In this document: piece by piece, positions 16,833-24,653 of the stretch | Layout: every line of letters begins with the position of its first letter | Numbering within the stretch: position 1 is the first letter of the stretch | Source: an uncultured Clostridia bacterium | GTDB taxonomy: Bacteria; Bacillota; Clostridia; Christensenellales; Pumilibacteraceae | Direction of reading: 5' to 3' | NCBI GenBank assembly: GCA_947589145.1 | Contig: CANQCB010000002.1 | Location: 1 to 43,996 of the forward strand | Length of the DNA: 43,996 bases | Notes under the pieces: generated by a model | Databases searched by the model: none | What the model saw: the letters and a program-made list of their open reading frames with translations, nothing else | Told to the model about the DNA's origin: nothing | Program-made: the position numbers and the translations under genes

Positions 16833-17668
16833 AAATAGGGCCGAGCGGAAATTCGCTCTCTTTCTATGAGGAAGGCTATTCGCATACGCGGGACGCCGCG
16901 GCATGGGTGAGCGCAAGAGGGCTCGATTGCTACGAATATTCTTTCGGGCGCGGAGTAAATATCGGGGATTCGGCTGCGAGAGAAATAGGCGCGGCATTTG
17001 AAAATTACGGCATAGAGATAAGCGTTCACGCCCCTTATTACACCAACTTTGCTAACCCCGACGACGAAATGATTGCAAAATCTTTCGGATACGTTCGACA
17101 ATCCATAATCGCAGGGCATAAAATGGGCGGTATACGCACCGTTTTTCATCCCGCCTCTTGCGGAAAAATGCCCAGACGAGAAGCGGTGGAACGTTGTGAA
17201 ACGAATATCGCGAAACTCATGGAAACGCTATCGGATATTCCGTTCGAATTTATTCTTTGTCCGGAAACTATGGGCAAGTTCAATCAAATCGGCACGGTGG
17301 AGGAAGTGGTGGAATTCTGCAAAATACATCCCGCTCTTTATCCGTGCTTCGACTTCGGGCATATAAACAGTTATTTGCTCGGCGGAATAAAGGGTTATGA
17401 CGATTACAAGCGGATCATAGATTACACGGCCGATAACCTCGGAGATAAAAAAACTTACAATATGCACGTGCATTTTTCCAAGATAATGTACGGCGCGAAG
17501 GGAGAGCTTAAACATCTGACCTTTGCCGACGATAAATACGGACCCGAGTTCGAAGGTTTTGCAAAGCTCATAAAGGAATACGATCTCACTCCGTACATAG
17601 TTTGCGAGTCGGACGGCACTCAGGCAGAGGACGCGCTTCAAATGAAAAAAATGTTGCAAAATTGCTGA
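16826..17668 (+). CDS. Endonuclease IV-like TIM-barrel metalloprotein
   Basis: 280 aa, a xylose isomerase-like barrel closest to bacterial deoxyribonuclease IV (AP endonuclease). Candidate metal ligands occur in the expected order: SVHAPYY (H68), VFHPAS (H108), CPETMG (E147), CFDFGHIN (D176, H179), MHVHFSK (H214, H216) and CESDG (E261). Classic Nfo signature strings (for example the GQG block) are altered, so DNA repair activity is likely but not certain; a sugar or other phosphate substrate is possible. The ATG at 16826 is 9 nt after AAGGAG and overlaps ribF by 7 bp. Confidence 0.75.
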   Translation: MLKIGPSGNSLSFYEEGYSHTRDAAAWVSARGLDCYEYSFGRGVNIGDSAAREIGAAFENYGIEISVHAPYYTNFANPDDEMIAKSFGYVRQSIIAGHKMGGIRTVFHPASCGKMPRREAVERCETNIAKLMETLSDIPFEFILCPETMGKFNQIGTVEEVVEFCKIHPALYPCFDFGHINSYLLGGIKGYDDYKRIIDYTADNLGDKKTYNMHVHFSKIMYGAKGELKHLTFADDKYGPEFEGFAKLIKEYDLTPYIVCESDGTQAEDALQMKKMLQNC

Positions 17669-17693
17669 CATAGCGCGATTAGTGTGGTATAAT
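17665..17693 (+). promoter_or_regulatory. Sigma-A promoter for M24 peptidase, predicted leaderless
   Basis: CTGACA (17665-17670), 17-nt spacer, TATAAT (17688-17693) preceded by TGG (extended -10). Counting seven bases from the -10 places transcription start on the A of ATG 17700. No SD sequence is present before that start. Confidence 0.8.
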
Positions 17694-17699
17694 ATGGTT

Positions 17700-18740
17700 A
17701 TGAACGACTTATTTAATGAAAATGACGCCGTGCTTTCGGTAGATCCGAGCAATCGTTTATACTTCTCCGGCGTAGAGACGTCTTTCGGCATAGTCCTGCT
17801 CACCGCCGAAACGAAGTATTTTTTGACCGATTTTCGCTATGCTTCGGCAATAAAGCGCAAACTCAAAGACTTCGAAATAATCATTACGGAAAAAGAGCGC
17901 GTATATGCGGATGTAGACGATATACTCGATTCGTGTTCGGTAAAGACGGTCGGATACGAGGACGAATATTGGAGCGTATCTTCTTTCAAAACGCTCAAAA
18001 AGGAACTCAAAAAATATGAGTTAAAGCCTATAAGCGCGGAAATTCGCGCAATGAGGGCAATCAAAACTCCCGAAGAAATCGAAAAAATGAGGGCGGCGCA
18101 AGCGCTGACGGAGACCGCGCTCGATAAAGTTCTTTCCAAACTTAAAGTAGGCGTAAGGGAAAGAGACATCGCAGCGGAACTGTCTTATCAATTCATATCC
18201 CTCGGCGCGGACAGAGAAGCATTTGAAAGTATCGTCGCATTCGGAGAAAATTCAGCGGACTGCCACCATATCGCAGGCGATCGCAAACTTTGCAAAAACG
18301 AAATCGTGTTGTTCGATATCGGCGCAAAATTGAACGGGTACTGTTCCGATATGACGAGAACGTTCTTTTTCGGTGAGGCAAGTCAGCGGTTTGCGGAACT
18401 GCATAATATCGTAACGAAAGCGCAATTATACGTTTTGAAGCACATTAAAGCAGGCATAACGGGCGCCGAAGCGGATATGATGGCGCGCGAATTTATCAAA
18501 GCCAACGGGTACGAAAAGGAATTCGGGCACAGTCTCGGACACAGCCTCGGAATAGATATTCACGAAGGACCGTCTTGTTCGAAGAATAATACCGCGCCGC
18601 TTCCCGAAAACGCCGTTGTGACAATCGAACCGGGCGTATATATTTCCGATTACGGCGGTGTACGCATGGAAGATATGGTAGTAATAAAAAAAGGCGGTAT
18701 AGAGAACTTGACAAAATATAGGAAAACCTATATAATATAG
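17700..18740 (+). CDS. M24 metallopeptidase (Xaa-Pro aminopeptidase/dipeptidase)
   Basis: Cytoplasmic pita-bread peptidase releasing N-terminal residues before proline. It has 346 aa: a creatinase-like N-terminal domain (1-115) and a catalytic domain with five metal ligands. These are D206 (LFDIGA), D217 (CSDMTR), H281 (GHSLGHSLG), E310 (IEPGVY) and E324 (RMEDMV). The N-terminus is short but begins like the family ([15 protein letters not shown]). Earlier in-frame starts would lie inside the promoter -10. The gene pairs with efp, as in many Firmicutes, and its 3' end carries the efp promoter. Confidence 0.93.
   Translation: MNDLFNENDAVLSVDPSNRLYFSGVETSFGIVLLTAETKYFLTDFRYASAIKRKLKDFEIIITEKERVYADVDDILDSCSVKTVGYEDEYWSVSSFKTLKKELKKYELKPISAEIRAMRAIKTPEEIEKMRAAQALTETALDKVLSKLKVGVRERDIAAELSYQFISLGADREAFESIVAFGENSADCHHIAGDRKLCKNEIVLFDIGAKLNGYCSDMTRTFFFGEASQRFAELHNIVTKAQLYVLKHIKAGITGAEADMMAREFIKANGYEKEFGHSLGHSLGIDIHEGPSCSKNNTAPLPENAVVTIEPGVYISDYGGVRMEDMVVIKKGGIENLTKYRKTYII
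18708..18736 (+). promoter_or_regulatory. Consensus sigma-A promoter for efp, with palindromic spacer
   Basis: TTGACA (18708-18713), 17-nt spacer, TATAAT (18731-18736): a perfect consensus pair lying within the last codons of the peptidase gene. The spacer holds an inverted repeat ATATAGG-AAAA-CCTATAT (18716-18733) that touches the -10. A leader of about 20 nt follows, with SD AAGGAG at 18755-18760. Confidence 0.88.
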
Positions 18741-18765
18741 AAAATCCAAACATCAAGGAGTAATT

Positions 18766-19323
18766 ATGGTAGCAGGAGATTTCAGAAAAGGAACAACGTT
18801 CGAGAAAGACGGCAAGGTTTTTCGTGTGGTCGATTTCCAACATGTTAAACCCGGCAAGGGTTCCGCATTCGTCAGAACAAAGTATAAAAATGTCGTTACG
18901 GGACAAGTTCTTGAAGAATCGTTTAACCCGACGGAAAAATTCCTCGATGCAAGGATCGAGACGCATGATTATCAATTTCTTTATGCGGACGAAGATTTCT
19001 GCCATTTCATGGAGCCGGAGACGTTTGAGCAAATCGATATCAATATCGACGAATGCCGTGACGCGCTTCAATACATCATTCCCGAAATGATGGTTTCCAT
19101 TCAATCGTACAAAGGCATGCCTTTCAGCGTAGAACCGCCTAACTTTGTAGAACTCACGATCACGGAAACCGAACCCGGTATACAGGGAGATACTTCCAAA
19201 GCGGGTAACAAGCCCGCGACTCTCGAAACGGGTGCGGCGATACAAGTTCCGCTCTTTATCAATATCGGGGATAAGATCCGCGTCGATACCAGAACGGGGA
19301 CGTATATGTCTCGCGTTAAATAA
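18766..19323 (+). CDS. efp: Translation elongation factor P
   Basis: Relieves ribosome stalling at polyproline. At 185 aa the length is normal. It has the three beta-barrel layout with the N-terminal KOW-like region ([19 protein letters not shown]), the loop [11 protein letters not shown] (the Lys at the modification position is followed by Gly-Ser), the middle OB block and C-terminal [19 protein letters not shown]. Two hairpins follow. Confidence 0.97.
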   Translation: MVAGDFRKGTTFEKDGKVFRVVDFQHVKPGKGSAFVRTKYKNVVTGQVLEESFNPTEKFLDARIETHDYQFLYADEDFCHFMEPETFEQIDINIDECRDALQYIIPEMMVSIQSYKGMPFSVEPPNFVELTITETEPGIQGDTSKAGNKPATLETGAAIQVPLFINIGDKIRVDTRTGTYMSRVK

Positions 19324-19341
19324 TTAAAATAAAAAGGCGGG

Positions 19342-19378
19342 AGGCTATTGCAAGAAATCACTTGCGATAGCCTTTTTT
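19342..19378 (+). terminator. efp intrinsic terminator
   Basis: Arms AGGCTATTGCAAG (19342-19354) and CTTGCGATAGCCT (19361-19373) pair over 13 bp (one G-T), with loop AAATCA and then TTTTTT. It lies directly after efp. Confidence 0.92.
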
Positions 19379-19395
19379 AATACAATTTACGCAAA

Positions 19396-19432
19396 AAAGG
19401 GGACTGTTTCAAAAAACAGCCCTTTATTTTTA
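19396..19432. terminator. Bidirectional terminator between convergent efp and amidase genes
   Basis: Arms AAAGGG-GA-CTGTTT (19396-19409) and AAACAG-CCCTTT (19414-19425), with a 2-nt bulge. A T-rich run follows on the + strand, and the - strand copy ends CCCCTTTTTT. It is therefore usable by efp read-through and by the amidase gene from the other side. The stretch 19433-19496 holds nothing else I recognise. Confidence 0.8.
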
Positions 19433-19496
19433 AGCGAGACAGTTTGCAAAATCATGATAAGAAATGCGGATCATGCCCGTGCGATTTTCATGCAAG

Positions 19497-20549
19497 TTAA
19501 TTGCGCGGGGAATTGAGAGTGTTTAATGCCGCCCAGGTGAGAGGTCCGACAACGCCGTCCGCGTCGAGCCCGGATTCGGCTTGGAAGGCCCGGACGGCAT
19601 TTTGAGTGTTATTTCCGAAAATTCCGTCCGCGGCGACAGGGTAGAGTTTGGAAAGCAATTTGTTTTGGAGATACCAAACCGGCGAGCCTTTGCTTCCGAT
19701 CCCGAGCACGAATGCGGAAGGGTTAGGCAGCGCAAGTTTCGTCCAGGTTTGCCGTCCGACTATGCCGTCTGCCGAAAGCCCGTTGTCCGTTTGAAATTCT
19801 TTGATTGCCGACGCGGTTACGTTTCCGAATATGCCGTCGGCGGAGATATTGTAGCCGTATATTTGTAAATAATATTGCGCGATTTTTACGTAATTGCCTC
19901 GACTTCCGTTTTTTATGAGCGGATACGCGGCGACGTTGCCTTCCGAAACAAAAGGTTCGCGGACAAATTCGCAAATCCCCATGACGGCGGCCGTACCGAT
20001 CGACTTTTGCCACATGGGGTCGAGCATAAGTCGCGCCTCTCGTAAGTTTGTCATATATCCTGCCTCGATGAGTGAGCTTGGAGCGAATACGGAATCCAAT
20101 ACTCCTACGCTGAGCGTGAAAACTCCTCGACCTTTGTTTTGCAGAGAATTATTCACTATATTGATATATATATCCTCGGTAAGCGCGCGGCTGTCTGTCG
20201 CATGCCTGTTTAGCGCGGAATAATACGCTTCGAGTCCCGATACGGAATTAAAGGAGTTGCCGCTTCCGAAAGCGTTGTAAGCAAAAGTGACAAGCAAGGT
20301 TATGCCTGCGCGATTGGCGCGCAAGACCCTTTGACTTATGGAAATATCCGACTTTTCCGGATGAATGTCGTATGTATTATAACCGCACCGTGCCGCCGAG
20401 ATAAGAAAATACAGTTTTGCGGGACGGTTAAATTCGTTTTCGTAAATGCTTCTGCCGAGATACGGCATAGCAGGGGTTCTTTTTCCTGCTGTCGGCGGGC
20501 TGATTCCGTGTTCGTCATTGCCGCCGATAAGATAATCGGATGCGCTCAT
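19497..20549 (-). CDS. Amidase_3-type N-acetylmuramoyl-L-alanine amidase with two peptidoglycan-binding domains
   Basis: 350 aa and the only clear - strand gene. Residues 1-195 are Amidase_3-like: an H14-containing loop (GGNDEHG) in place of DPGHGG, a Glu in YENEFN, and the catalytic Glu in SSLIEAGYMTN (E162). The usual third zinc ligand (His in SIHANA) aligns with A90 in TFAYNAF. Residues 206-273 and 279-342 are two PG_binding_1 repeats (ADGIFGNVTASAI, ADGIFGNNTQNAV). There is no signal peptide, as in the mother-cell lysis amidase CwlC, which fits its place beside spoIIIA and its sigma-K-like promoter. The mother-cell lysis role is inference. Confidence 0.85.
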   Translation of the reverse strand: MSASDYLIGGNDEHGISPPTAGKRTPAMPYLGRSIYENEFNRPAKLYFLISAARCGYNTYDIHPEKSDISISQRVLRANRAGITLLVTFAYNAFGSGNSFNSVSGLEAYYSALNRHATDSRALTEDIYINIVNNSLQNKGRGVFTLSVGVLDSVFAPSSLIEAGYMTNLREARLMLDPMWQKSIGTAAVMGICEFVREPFVSEGNVAAYPLIKNGSRGNYVKIAQYYLQIYGYNISADGIFGNVTASAIKEFQTDNGLSADGIVGRQTWTKLALPNPSAFVLGIGSKGSPVWYLQNKLLSKLYPVAADGIFGNNTQNAVRAFQAESGLDADGVVGPLTWAALNTLNSPRN

Positions 20550-20555
20550 ACTGTC

Positions 20556-20583
20556 ATAATATGCCGATAATTGTCGGCGTGTG
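20556..20583 (-). promoter_or_regulatory. Candidate sigma-K (or sigma-A) promoter of the amidase gene
   Basis: On the - strand: CACA (20583-20580), 16 nt, then CATATTATG (20563-20555), close to the sigma-K pattern of AC at -35 and CATAnnnTA at -10. An alternative sigma-A reading is ATCACA, 18 nt, TATTAT. In both readings six bases (GACAGT) separate the -10 from the ATG, and no SD is present. Confidence 0.45.
20563..20578. repeat. 16-bp imperfect palindrome in the amidase/spoIIIAA divergent region
   Basis: GCCGATAATTGTCGGC reads GCCGACAATTATCGGC on the other strand, so only two of 16 positions differ. It lies between the -35 and -10 candidates of the amidase promoter, where it could serve as an operator. 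Confidence 0.5.
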
Positions 20584-20592
20584 ATATTTCAA

Positions 20593-20621
20593 TCATACGG
20601 TTTAATACCGAAAAATATATT
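20593..20621 (+). promoter_or_regulatory. Candidate sigma-E promoter of spoIIIAA
   Basis: TCATACG (20593-20599), 14-nt spacer, AATATATT (20614-20621), each 5 of 7 to the sigma-E pattern (K-M-ATATT; CATACAnT). Five bases then separate it from the ATG at 20627, with no SD. The same spacing occurs at 34677-34705. spoIIIA is sigma-E-controlled in B. subtilis. Confidence 0.5.
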
Positions 20622-20626
20622 ATGGT

Positions 20627-21547
20627 ATGTTCGATTTATCGTCACTTAAACATGTCTTACCGACAAAAATTTACTCGTCGATATCGAATAATCTCGATCC
20701 GCAAAAATTGCGAGAGATAAGACTACGCGCGGAAAAACAGGTATGCGTTTCATACGGTCAAAAAAATATTGCATACTTGACCGCGAACGGAATAAGCGAT
20801 AGGGCGGACAAAGCGTTGACGGTTTCCGCGGACGATATAAAACGCGCGGTGGTGTCGTCGGCGGAACATTCGGTTTATGCGTACAACGACGATATTAACA
20901 AGGGATTTATAACGTTGGATAGCGGAGCGCGAATAGGCGTGTGCGGAGAGTGCGTTTTCGAGGACGGGAAAATAAAAGCGGTAAAGAATTATTCATCTGT
21001 AAATATACGTATTCCTCATGAAATTCGCGGTTGCGCAAGCGGTATTATGCCTGTCATAGTAGAAAATAATTGCCGCATAATGCTGATTTCCGCTCCCGGC
21101 GGCGGGAAAACCACTATGCTCAGAGATATAGCGAGACAGTTATCCGAACTCACGCCTCGCAATATTCTGATCGTAGACGAAAGGAGCGAAATTGCCTGTA
21201 CGGTCGGAGGCGTTCAGAAGCACGACGTCGGCATAAATACCGACGTAATTTCCGGTTCGGAAAAGGCGTATGCGTTCGAGTGCGCAATTCGTTCAATGCG
21301 ACCCGATGTTATAATCACGGACGAGATTTTCGGTAAAAGCGACATAGAGACGATAAGGGAAGCGGTCGGGTGCGGTATATCCGTGATCGCGTCGGCGCAT
21401 TCTTCGAATCCGGAAACTTTTATCATGCGTCCGTTTGTAAGGCAACTTGTCGAGGACAAACTCTTCGAAAGGTATATTTTTCTTTCGTCCGATTTTTTTT
21501 CGGACAGAGTAGAGGCAATGCTCGACAGGGATTTGAATTTGATATGA
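20627..21547 (+). CDS. spoIIIAA: Stage III sporulation protein AA (ATPase)
   Basis: AAA-type secretion-like ATPase powering the SpoIIIA-SpoIIQ channel between mother cell and forespore. It has 306 aa. Walker A is SAPGGGKTTMLRDIA (about 155-168), Walker B-like ILIVDERSEIA, with VGINTDVISGSEKAYAFECAIRSMRPDVII typical of the family shown in two parts: GINTDVISGSEKAYAFE and RSMRPDVIITDEIFG. It has no SD and sits just after a sigma-E-like promoter. It ends in an ATGA overlap with spoIIIAB. Confidence 0.95.
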   Translation: MFDLSSLKHVLPTKIYSSISNNLDPQKLREIRLRAEKQVCVSYGQKNIAYLTANGISDRADKALTVSADDIKRAVVSSAEHSVYAYNDDINKGFITLDSGARIGVCGECVFEDGKIKAVKNYSSVNIRIPHEIRGCASGIMPVIVENNCRIMLISAPGGGKTTMLRDIARQLSELTPRNILIVDERSEIACTVGGVQKHDVGINTDVISGSEKAYAFECAIRSMRPDVIITDEIFGKSDIETIREAVGCGISVIASAHSSNPETFIMRPFVRQLVEDKLFERYIFLSSDFFSDRVEAMLDRDLNLI

Positions 21548-22026
21548 TAGATAAGATGTTTCTTACGGTTTGCCTTACCGCCGTCGGAACGATAGTAGGG
21601 TTTGTAATAGGACACAGGCTTAAATTGCGCAAACAGTATTTCGATAGTTTGGACGGACTTCTTGCGCGCTTCGAGTCCACGTTGGCTTTTTCGCATGACA
21701 CCGTCCCGACCGTACTCGGACAGTATCGAACGGATTCGGGACTGCTTAACTCTCACATAAAGTTCTGCCTTCTGGAAATGAAGGGCGAGAAAGGGGATAA
21801 ATTTGCAAACGGTTATCTGTCGAAAAGCGAATCCGATTTTGTCCGTTCCGTAATAATGTCGCTCGGAACTTACAACACGGCGGCGGAGAAAAACGCGGTG
21901 GCGACAAATCGTATGAAATTAAAGGAATATTGCGCCGCCGCTGACGATAAATATGCAAAACTCGGCAAACCGAGCATAAAATTGGGCTTTCTTTTCGGAC
22001 TTCTGCTGTCCGTTCTGTGTTGGTAA
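21544..22026 (+). CDS. spoIIIAB: Stage III sporulation protein AB
   Basis: 160 aa, GspF-like membrane component of the SpoIIIA channel. It has a hydrophobic N-terminal helix (MFLTVCLTAVGTIVGFVIG), a cytoplasmic helical region and a C-terminal membrane helix (LGFLFGLLLSVLCW). Its order between AA and AC and its size match the family. It starts in a 4-bp overlap with spoIIIAA. Confidence 0.9.
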   Translation: MIDKMFLTVCLTAVGTIVGFVIGHRLKLRKQYFDSLDGLLARFESTLAFSHDTVPTVLGQYRTDSGLLNSHIKFCLLEMKGEKGDKFANGYLSKSESDFVRSVIMSLGTYNTAAEKNAVATNRMKLKEYCAAADDKYAKLGKPSIKLGFLFGLLLSVLCW

Positions 22027-22226
22027 TGAGTATAGATATAATATTCAAGATAGCCGCGATAGGGCTGATAACCGCAATAGTCGGTCAGGTATTGAAAAAA
22101 TACGACAAAGACGAGATAGCGTCGTTGGTAACGCTCGTCGGGCTTGTGACCGTTCTTTTGATAGTCATCGACTCTCTGACGGACTTGTTTTCCGCGCTTC
22201 AATCGGTTTTCGGGTTATATTCATGA
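22026..22226 (+). CDS. spoIIIAC: Stage III sporulation protein AC
   Basis: 66 aa, two membrane helices, starting MSIDIIFKIAAIGLITAIVG like other SpoIIIAC proteins. It is homologous in layout to the first half of SpoIIIAD. The ATG shares its A with the stop of spoIIIAB. It overlaps spoIIIAD by 4 bp. Confidence 0.92.
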   Translation: MSIDIIFKIAAIGLITAIVGQVLKKYDKDEIASLVTLVGLVTVLLIVIDSLTDLFSALQSVFGLYS

Positions 22227-22612
22227 TATTGAAGATTGCAGCAATGGGCGTGATCACGGTAATATCGGTACTTACGGTACGAAGCGAGAGATCGGATATA
22301 GCCGTAACGATAGCGATAGTCGGCGGCATAGCGATTGTGCTGAGCGTAGTCGATTATTTTACGGCCATTGCGGAAATGCTAAACGATCTTGCGACGCGGA
22401 CGGGCGTAAACATGGATCTCGTGCAATATTTGCTTAAACTCGTCGGGGCAGGATATGTGATAGAATTTGCTTGCGATACTGCGGAGGACGCGAAGTTGCC
22501 CTCTCTTGCAAATAAAATTTCATTCGGCGGCAAGGTGGTACTGTTTTGCTTAATGATCCCTATCGTAAAAGAACTCATAGATATCGTAATATCATTATTG
22601 GAATACTGTTAA
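22223..22612 (+). CDS. spoIIIAD: Stage III sporulation protein AD
   Basis: 129 aa membrane protein with four predicted helices. Its opening MILKIAAMGVITVISVLTV resembles SpoIIIAC. GAGYVIEFACDTAEDAKLPSLANKI is split here as GYVIEFACDTAED and LPSLANKISFGGK, both typical of SpoIIIAD. The SD for the next gene (AAGGTGG, 22532-22538) lies within it. Confidence 0.93.
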   Translation: MILKIAAMGVITVISVLTVRSERSDIAVTIAIVGGIAIVLSVVDYFTAIAEMLNDLATRTGVNMDLVQYLLKLVGAGYVIEFACDTAEDAKLPSLANKISFGGKVVLFCLMIPIVKELIDIVISLLEYC

Positions 22613-23745
22613 GTTTCGGTGCGATAATACTTTTTTCCACATTGGTAAGACCGCATGCGGACGGGGGAAGCGGCAGTTATACGGATGAAATAATTTCCTC
22701 GCTCGGCGGTGACTTTTCCAAACTTTTGTCCGGGCTAACCGAAACTCAGATAAATTTTTTCGGAGGGAACGACTATCTCGGCGTGCTGCGCGACATCGCA
22801 AGCGGTAAATTTACGTTGGATTTCTCCAACCTTTTCACGCTTATTTTCAGCGCGATAGGCGCGAGTATAACCGACCTGCTTACGCTCCTGATAGTCGTCG
22901 TTTCCATAGCGATAATATATTCCATACTCGGAGCGTTCAAAGGCAGAGCGTCGTCGGAAAGCGTGGGGAAAATGGTGCATTTTGCGTCGGTTTCCGCTAT
23001 GGTAGCGGTGCTTGGCGCGACTACGGTGGGGTTGTTCGGAGCGTGTGCGGAAACGCTGAACATAATTTCATCGCAAATTAACCTCATAATGCCGATCATG
23101 CTCACGCTGATGGCGGCGATAGGCGCGACGTCGTCCTCGGGAGTATTTCAGCCGGCAATCGCAGTTCTTACGAGCGGACTTACGACATTGCTCATCACGG
23201 TGCTTTTTCCCATGCTGATAGCCTCCTTCGTTTTCAACGTTATCGGCAACATATCCTCGGAAATGAGACTTTCCAAAGTATCCGAATTTTTGGGGAGCGC
23301 GGTGAAGTGGTTGTTCGGCACGGGATTTTTTATACTCACCGCATTTCTTTCCGTACAGGGAATAACCGCCTCCGTATTCGACGGGATATCTGTCAGGAGC
23401 GCGAAGTTCACGATAGGAAAGTTCGTTCCCGTCATCGGCGGTTATCTTGCGGAAGGCGTCAACCTGATAATATCCGGAGGGATAGCCGTAAAAAATGCGT
23501 TGGGATATACCGCGCTTGTCCTGCTTGCGGTTACCGTAATACCGATCATAATAAAAATCGCGGTTTATTCGTTATGTTTGCGGCTTGCGGCGGCAGTGGT
23601 TGAGCCGTTGGGAGATAAACTTATGAGCAATATGCTTTCTGGAATGGCGAAAACGGTGAGCCTTACCGGCGCAATAATGTCGGGCGCGGCGTTTTTATAT
23701 TTTATTTTTCTGCTTATCGTCGTATCCGCGGGGAACAGAATATGA
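22546..23745 (+). CDS. spoIIIAE: Stage III sporulation protein AE
   Basis: 399 aa polytopic channel protein of the mother-cell membrane around the forespore. It has a hydrophobic N-terminal signal/anchor (GILLSFGAIILFSTLV), a soluble loop, then about seven membrane segments with FVPVIGGYLAEGVNLI, a conserved AE block. The start is a TTG 67 bp inside spoIIIAD with AAGGTGG 7 nt upstream. The leading ~15 charged residues are unusual, and a later non-standard start cannot be excluded. Confidence 0.92.
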   Translation: MLNDPYRKRTHRYRNIIIGILLSFGAIILFSTLVRPHADGGSGSYTDEIISSLGGDFSKLLSGLTETQINFFGGNDYLGVLRDIASGKFTLDFSNLFTLIFSAIGASITDLLTLLIVVVSIAIIYSILGAFKGRASSESVGKMVHFASVSAMVAVLGATTVGLFGACAETLNIISSQINLIMPIMLTLMAAIGATSSSGVFQPAIAVLTSGLTTLLITVLFPMLIASFVFNVIGNISSEMRLSKVSEFLGSAVKWLFGTGFFILTAFLSVQGITASVFDGISVRSAKFTIGKFVPVIGGYLAEGVNLIISGGIAVKNALGYTALVLLAVTVIPIIIKIAVYSLCLRLAAAVVEPLGDKLMSNMLSGMAKTVSLTGAIMSGAAFLYFIFLLIVVSAGNRI

Positions 23746-24224
23746 CGGCGTGGCTACTCTCTGTCGCGGGAACGGGCATACTCGGCGTGCTTATAGGGCA
23801 TTTGACGTCCAAAACGCGAATGCACGCCGTCATCAAAACCGCTTGCACATACGTCTTTTTGCTCGTGTTGATTTTTCCCATACCGACGCTCATTACGAAC
23901 GGGATCGATATGTCGTCTTGCAGTATATTCGGCGGCGACTTTTCATACAATGAGGATGTATTCGATAAAACGAGCGAAGCCTACTTTTCGGTCGTAAAAA
24001 CGGAGATAGAAAGGCAGGCGCAAGAACGCGGATATGAGATCGAGTGCGAGATAAACGGCACGCTTGACGAGGAAAAAATCACCGTGCATGAAGTGACTGT
24101 AATTCTGAAAGGCGAATTTGCCGACAGTTCCGCCGCGATATTGGACGTAAAAGCTATGATAGCTGACTATCTCGAAGTGGAAGAATCAATAGTGAGGGTT
24201 CAAGTTGAGCAAGTTAAAGGATAA
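23742..24224 (+). CDS. spoIIIAF: Stage III sporulation protein AF
   Basis: 160 aa: two N-terminal membrane helices (WLLSVAGTGILGVLIGHL and a second at about 34-52) followed by a soluble ring-building-motif-like domain with VTVILKGEFADSSAAILDV and the C-terminal EESIVRVQVEQV. Start ATG overlaps spoIIIAE by 4 bp. Size and order match the family. Confidence 0.88.
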   Translation: MTAWLLSVAGTGILGVLIGHLTSKTRMHAVIKTACTYVFLLVLIFPIPTLITNGIDMSSCSIFGGDFSYNEDVFDKTSEAYFSVVKTEIERQAQERGYEIECEINGTLDEEKITVHEVTVILKGEFADSSAAILDVKAMIADYLEVEESIVRVQVEQVKG

Positions 24225-24630
24225 ATTCAAGAACATATTCGCAGAAATAAAATCGATCAAACACATAGAGATAATCATAGCCGTTATAGCGATCGTCATA
24301 ATGCTCGTTATTTATTTCGGTACGTCTTGTTCTCCCGATGAAAAAACAAGCATAGAGCCGCTGCCGGGTGAATATGATTATTATACGGAAACGGTCAGGG
24401 AACTCGAAACGAAACTCTCTCAGATAGAGGGAGTGGGAGACGTATCGGTGCTGGTAAATTGGTCGCAGGAAGCCGAGGAAACCTCAAACGGTTTGCCGAA
24501 GCCCGAAGGCGTGATCATCATCTGCGAGGGAGGAAACAATATTTCTGTAAAATTAAAACTAATTTCGTCGGTTGCGTCATATTTTGGGATCAGCGAAAAT
24601 AAAATCAATGTGTTAGCGAAAAGCAAATAA
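24205..24630 (+). CDS. spoIIIAG: Stage III sporulation protein AG
   Basis: 141 aa, ring-forming channel protein with one N-terminal membrane helix (IEIIIAVIAIVIMLVIYF) and a soluble domain with ELETKLSQIEGVGDVSVLV, a hallmark of SpoIIIAG, then PEGVIIICEGGNN. It is much shorter than B. subtilis AG (~229 aa); the long ring-forming insertion appears minimal. TTG start, overlapping spoIIIAF by 20 bp. Confidence 0.9.
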   Translation: MSKLKDKFKNIFAEIKSIKHIEIIIAVIAIVIMLVIYFGTSCSPDEKTSIEPLPGEYDYYTETVRELETKLSQIEGVGDVSVLVNWSQEAEETSNGLPKPEGVIIICEGGNNISVKLKLISSVASYFGISENKINVLAKSK

Positions 24631-24653
24631 AAAATATTTCGGGGGTAAACGCC

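Noticed and set aside
19342-19432. Paired hairpins after efp considered as an IS or MITE end
   Set aside because: The two hairpins differ in sequence, have T runs suited to termination, and no target duplication or transposase remnant is visible.
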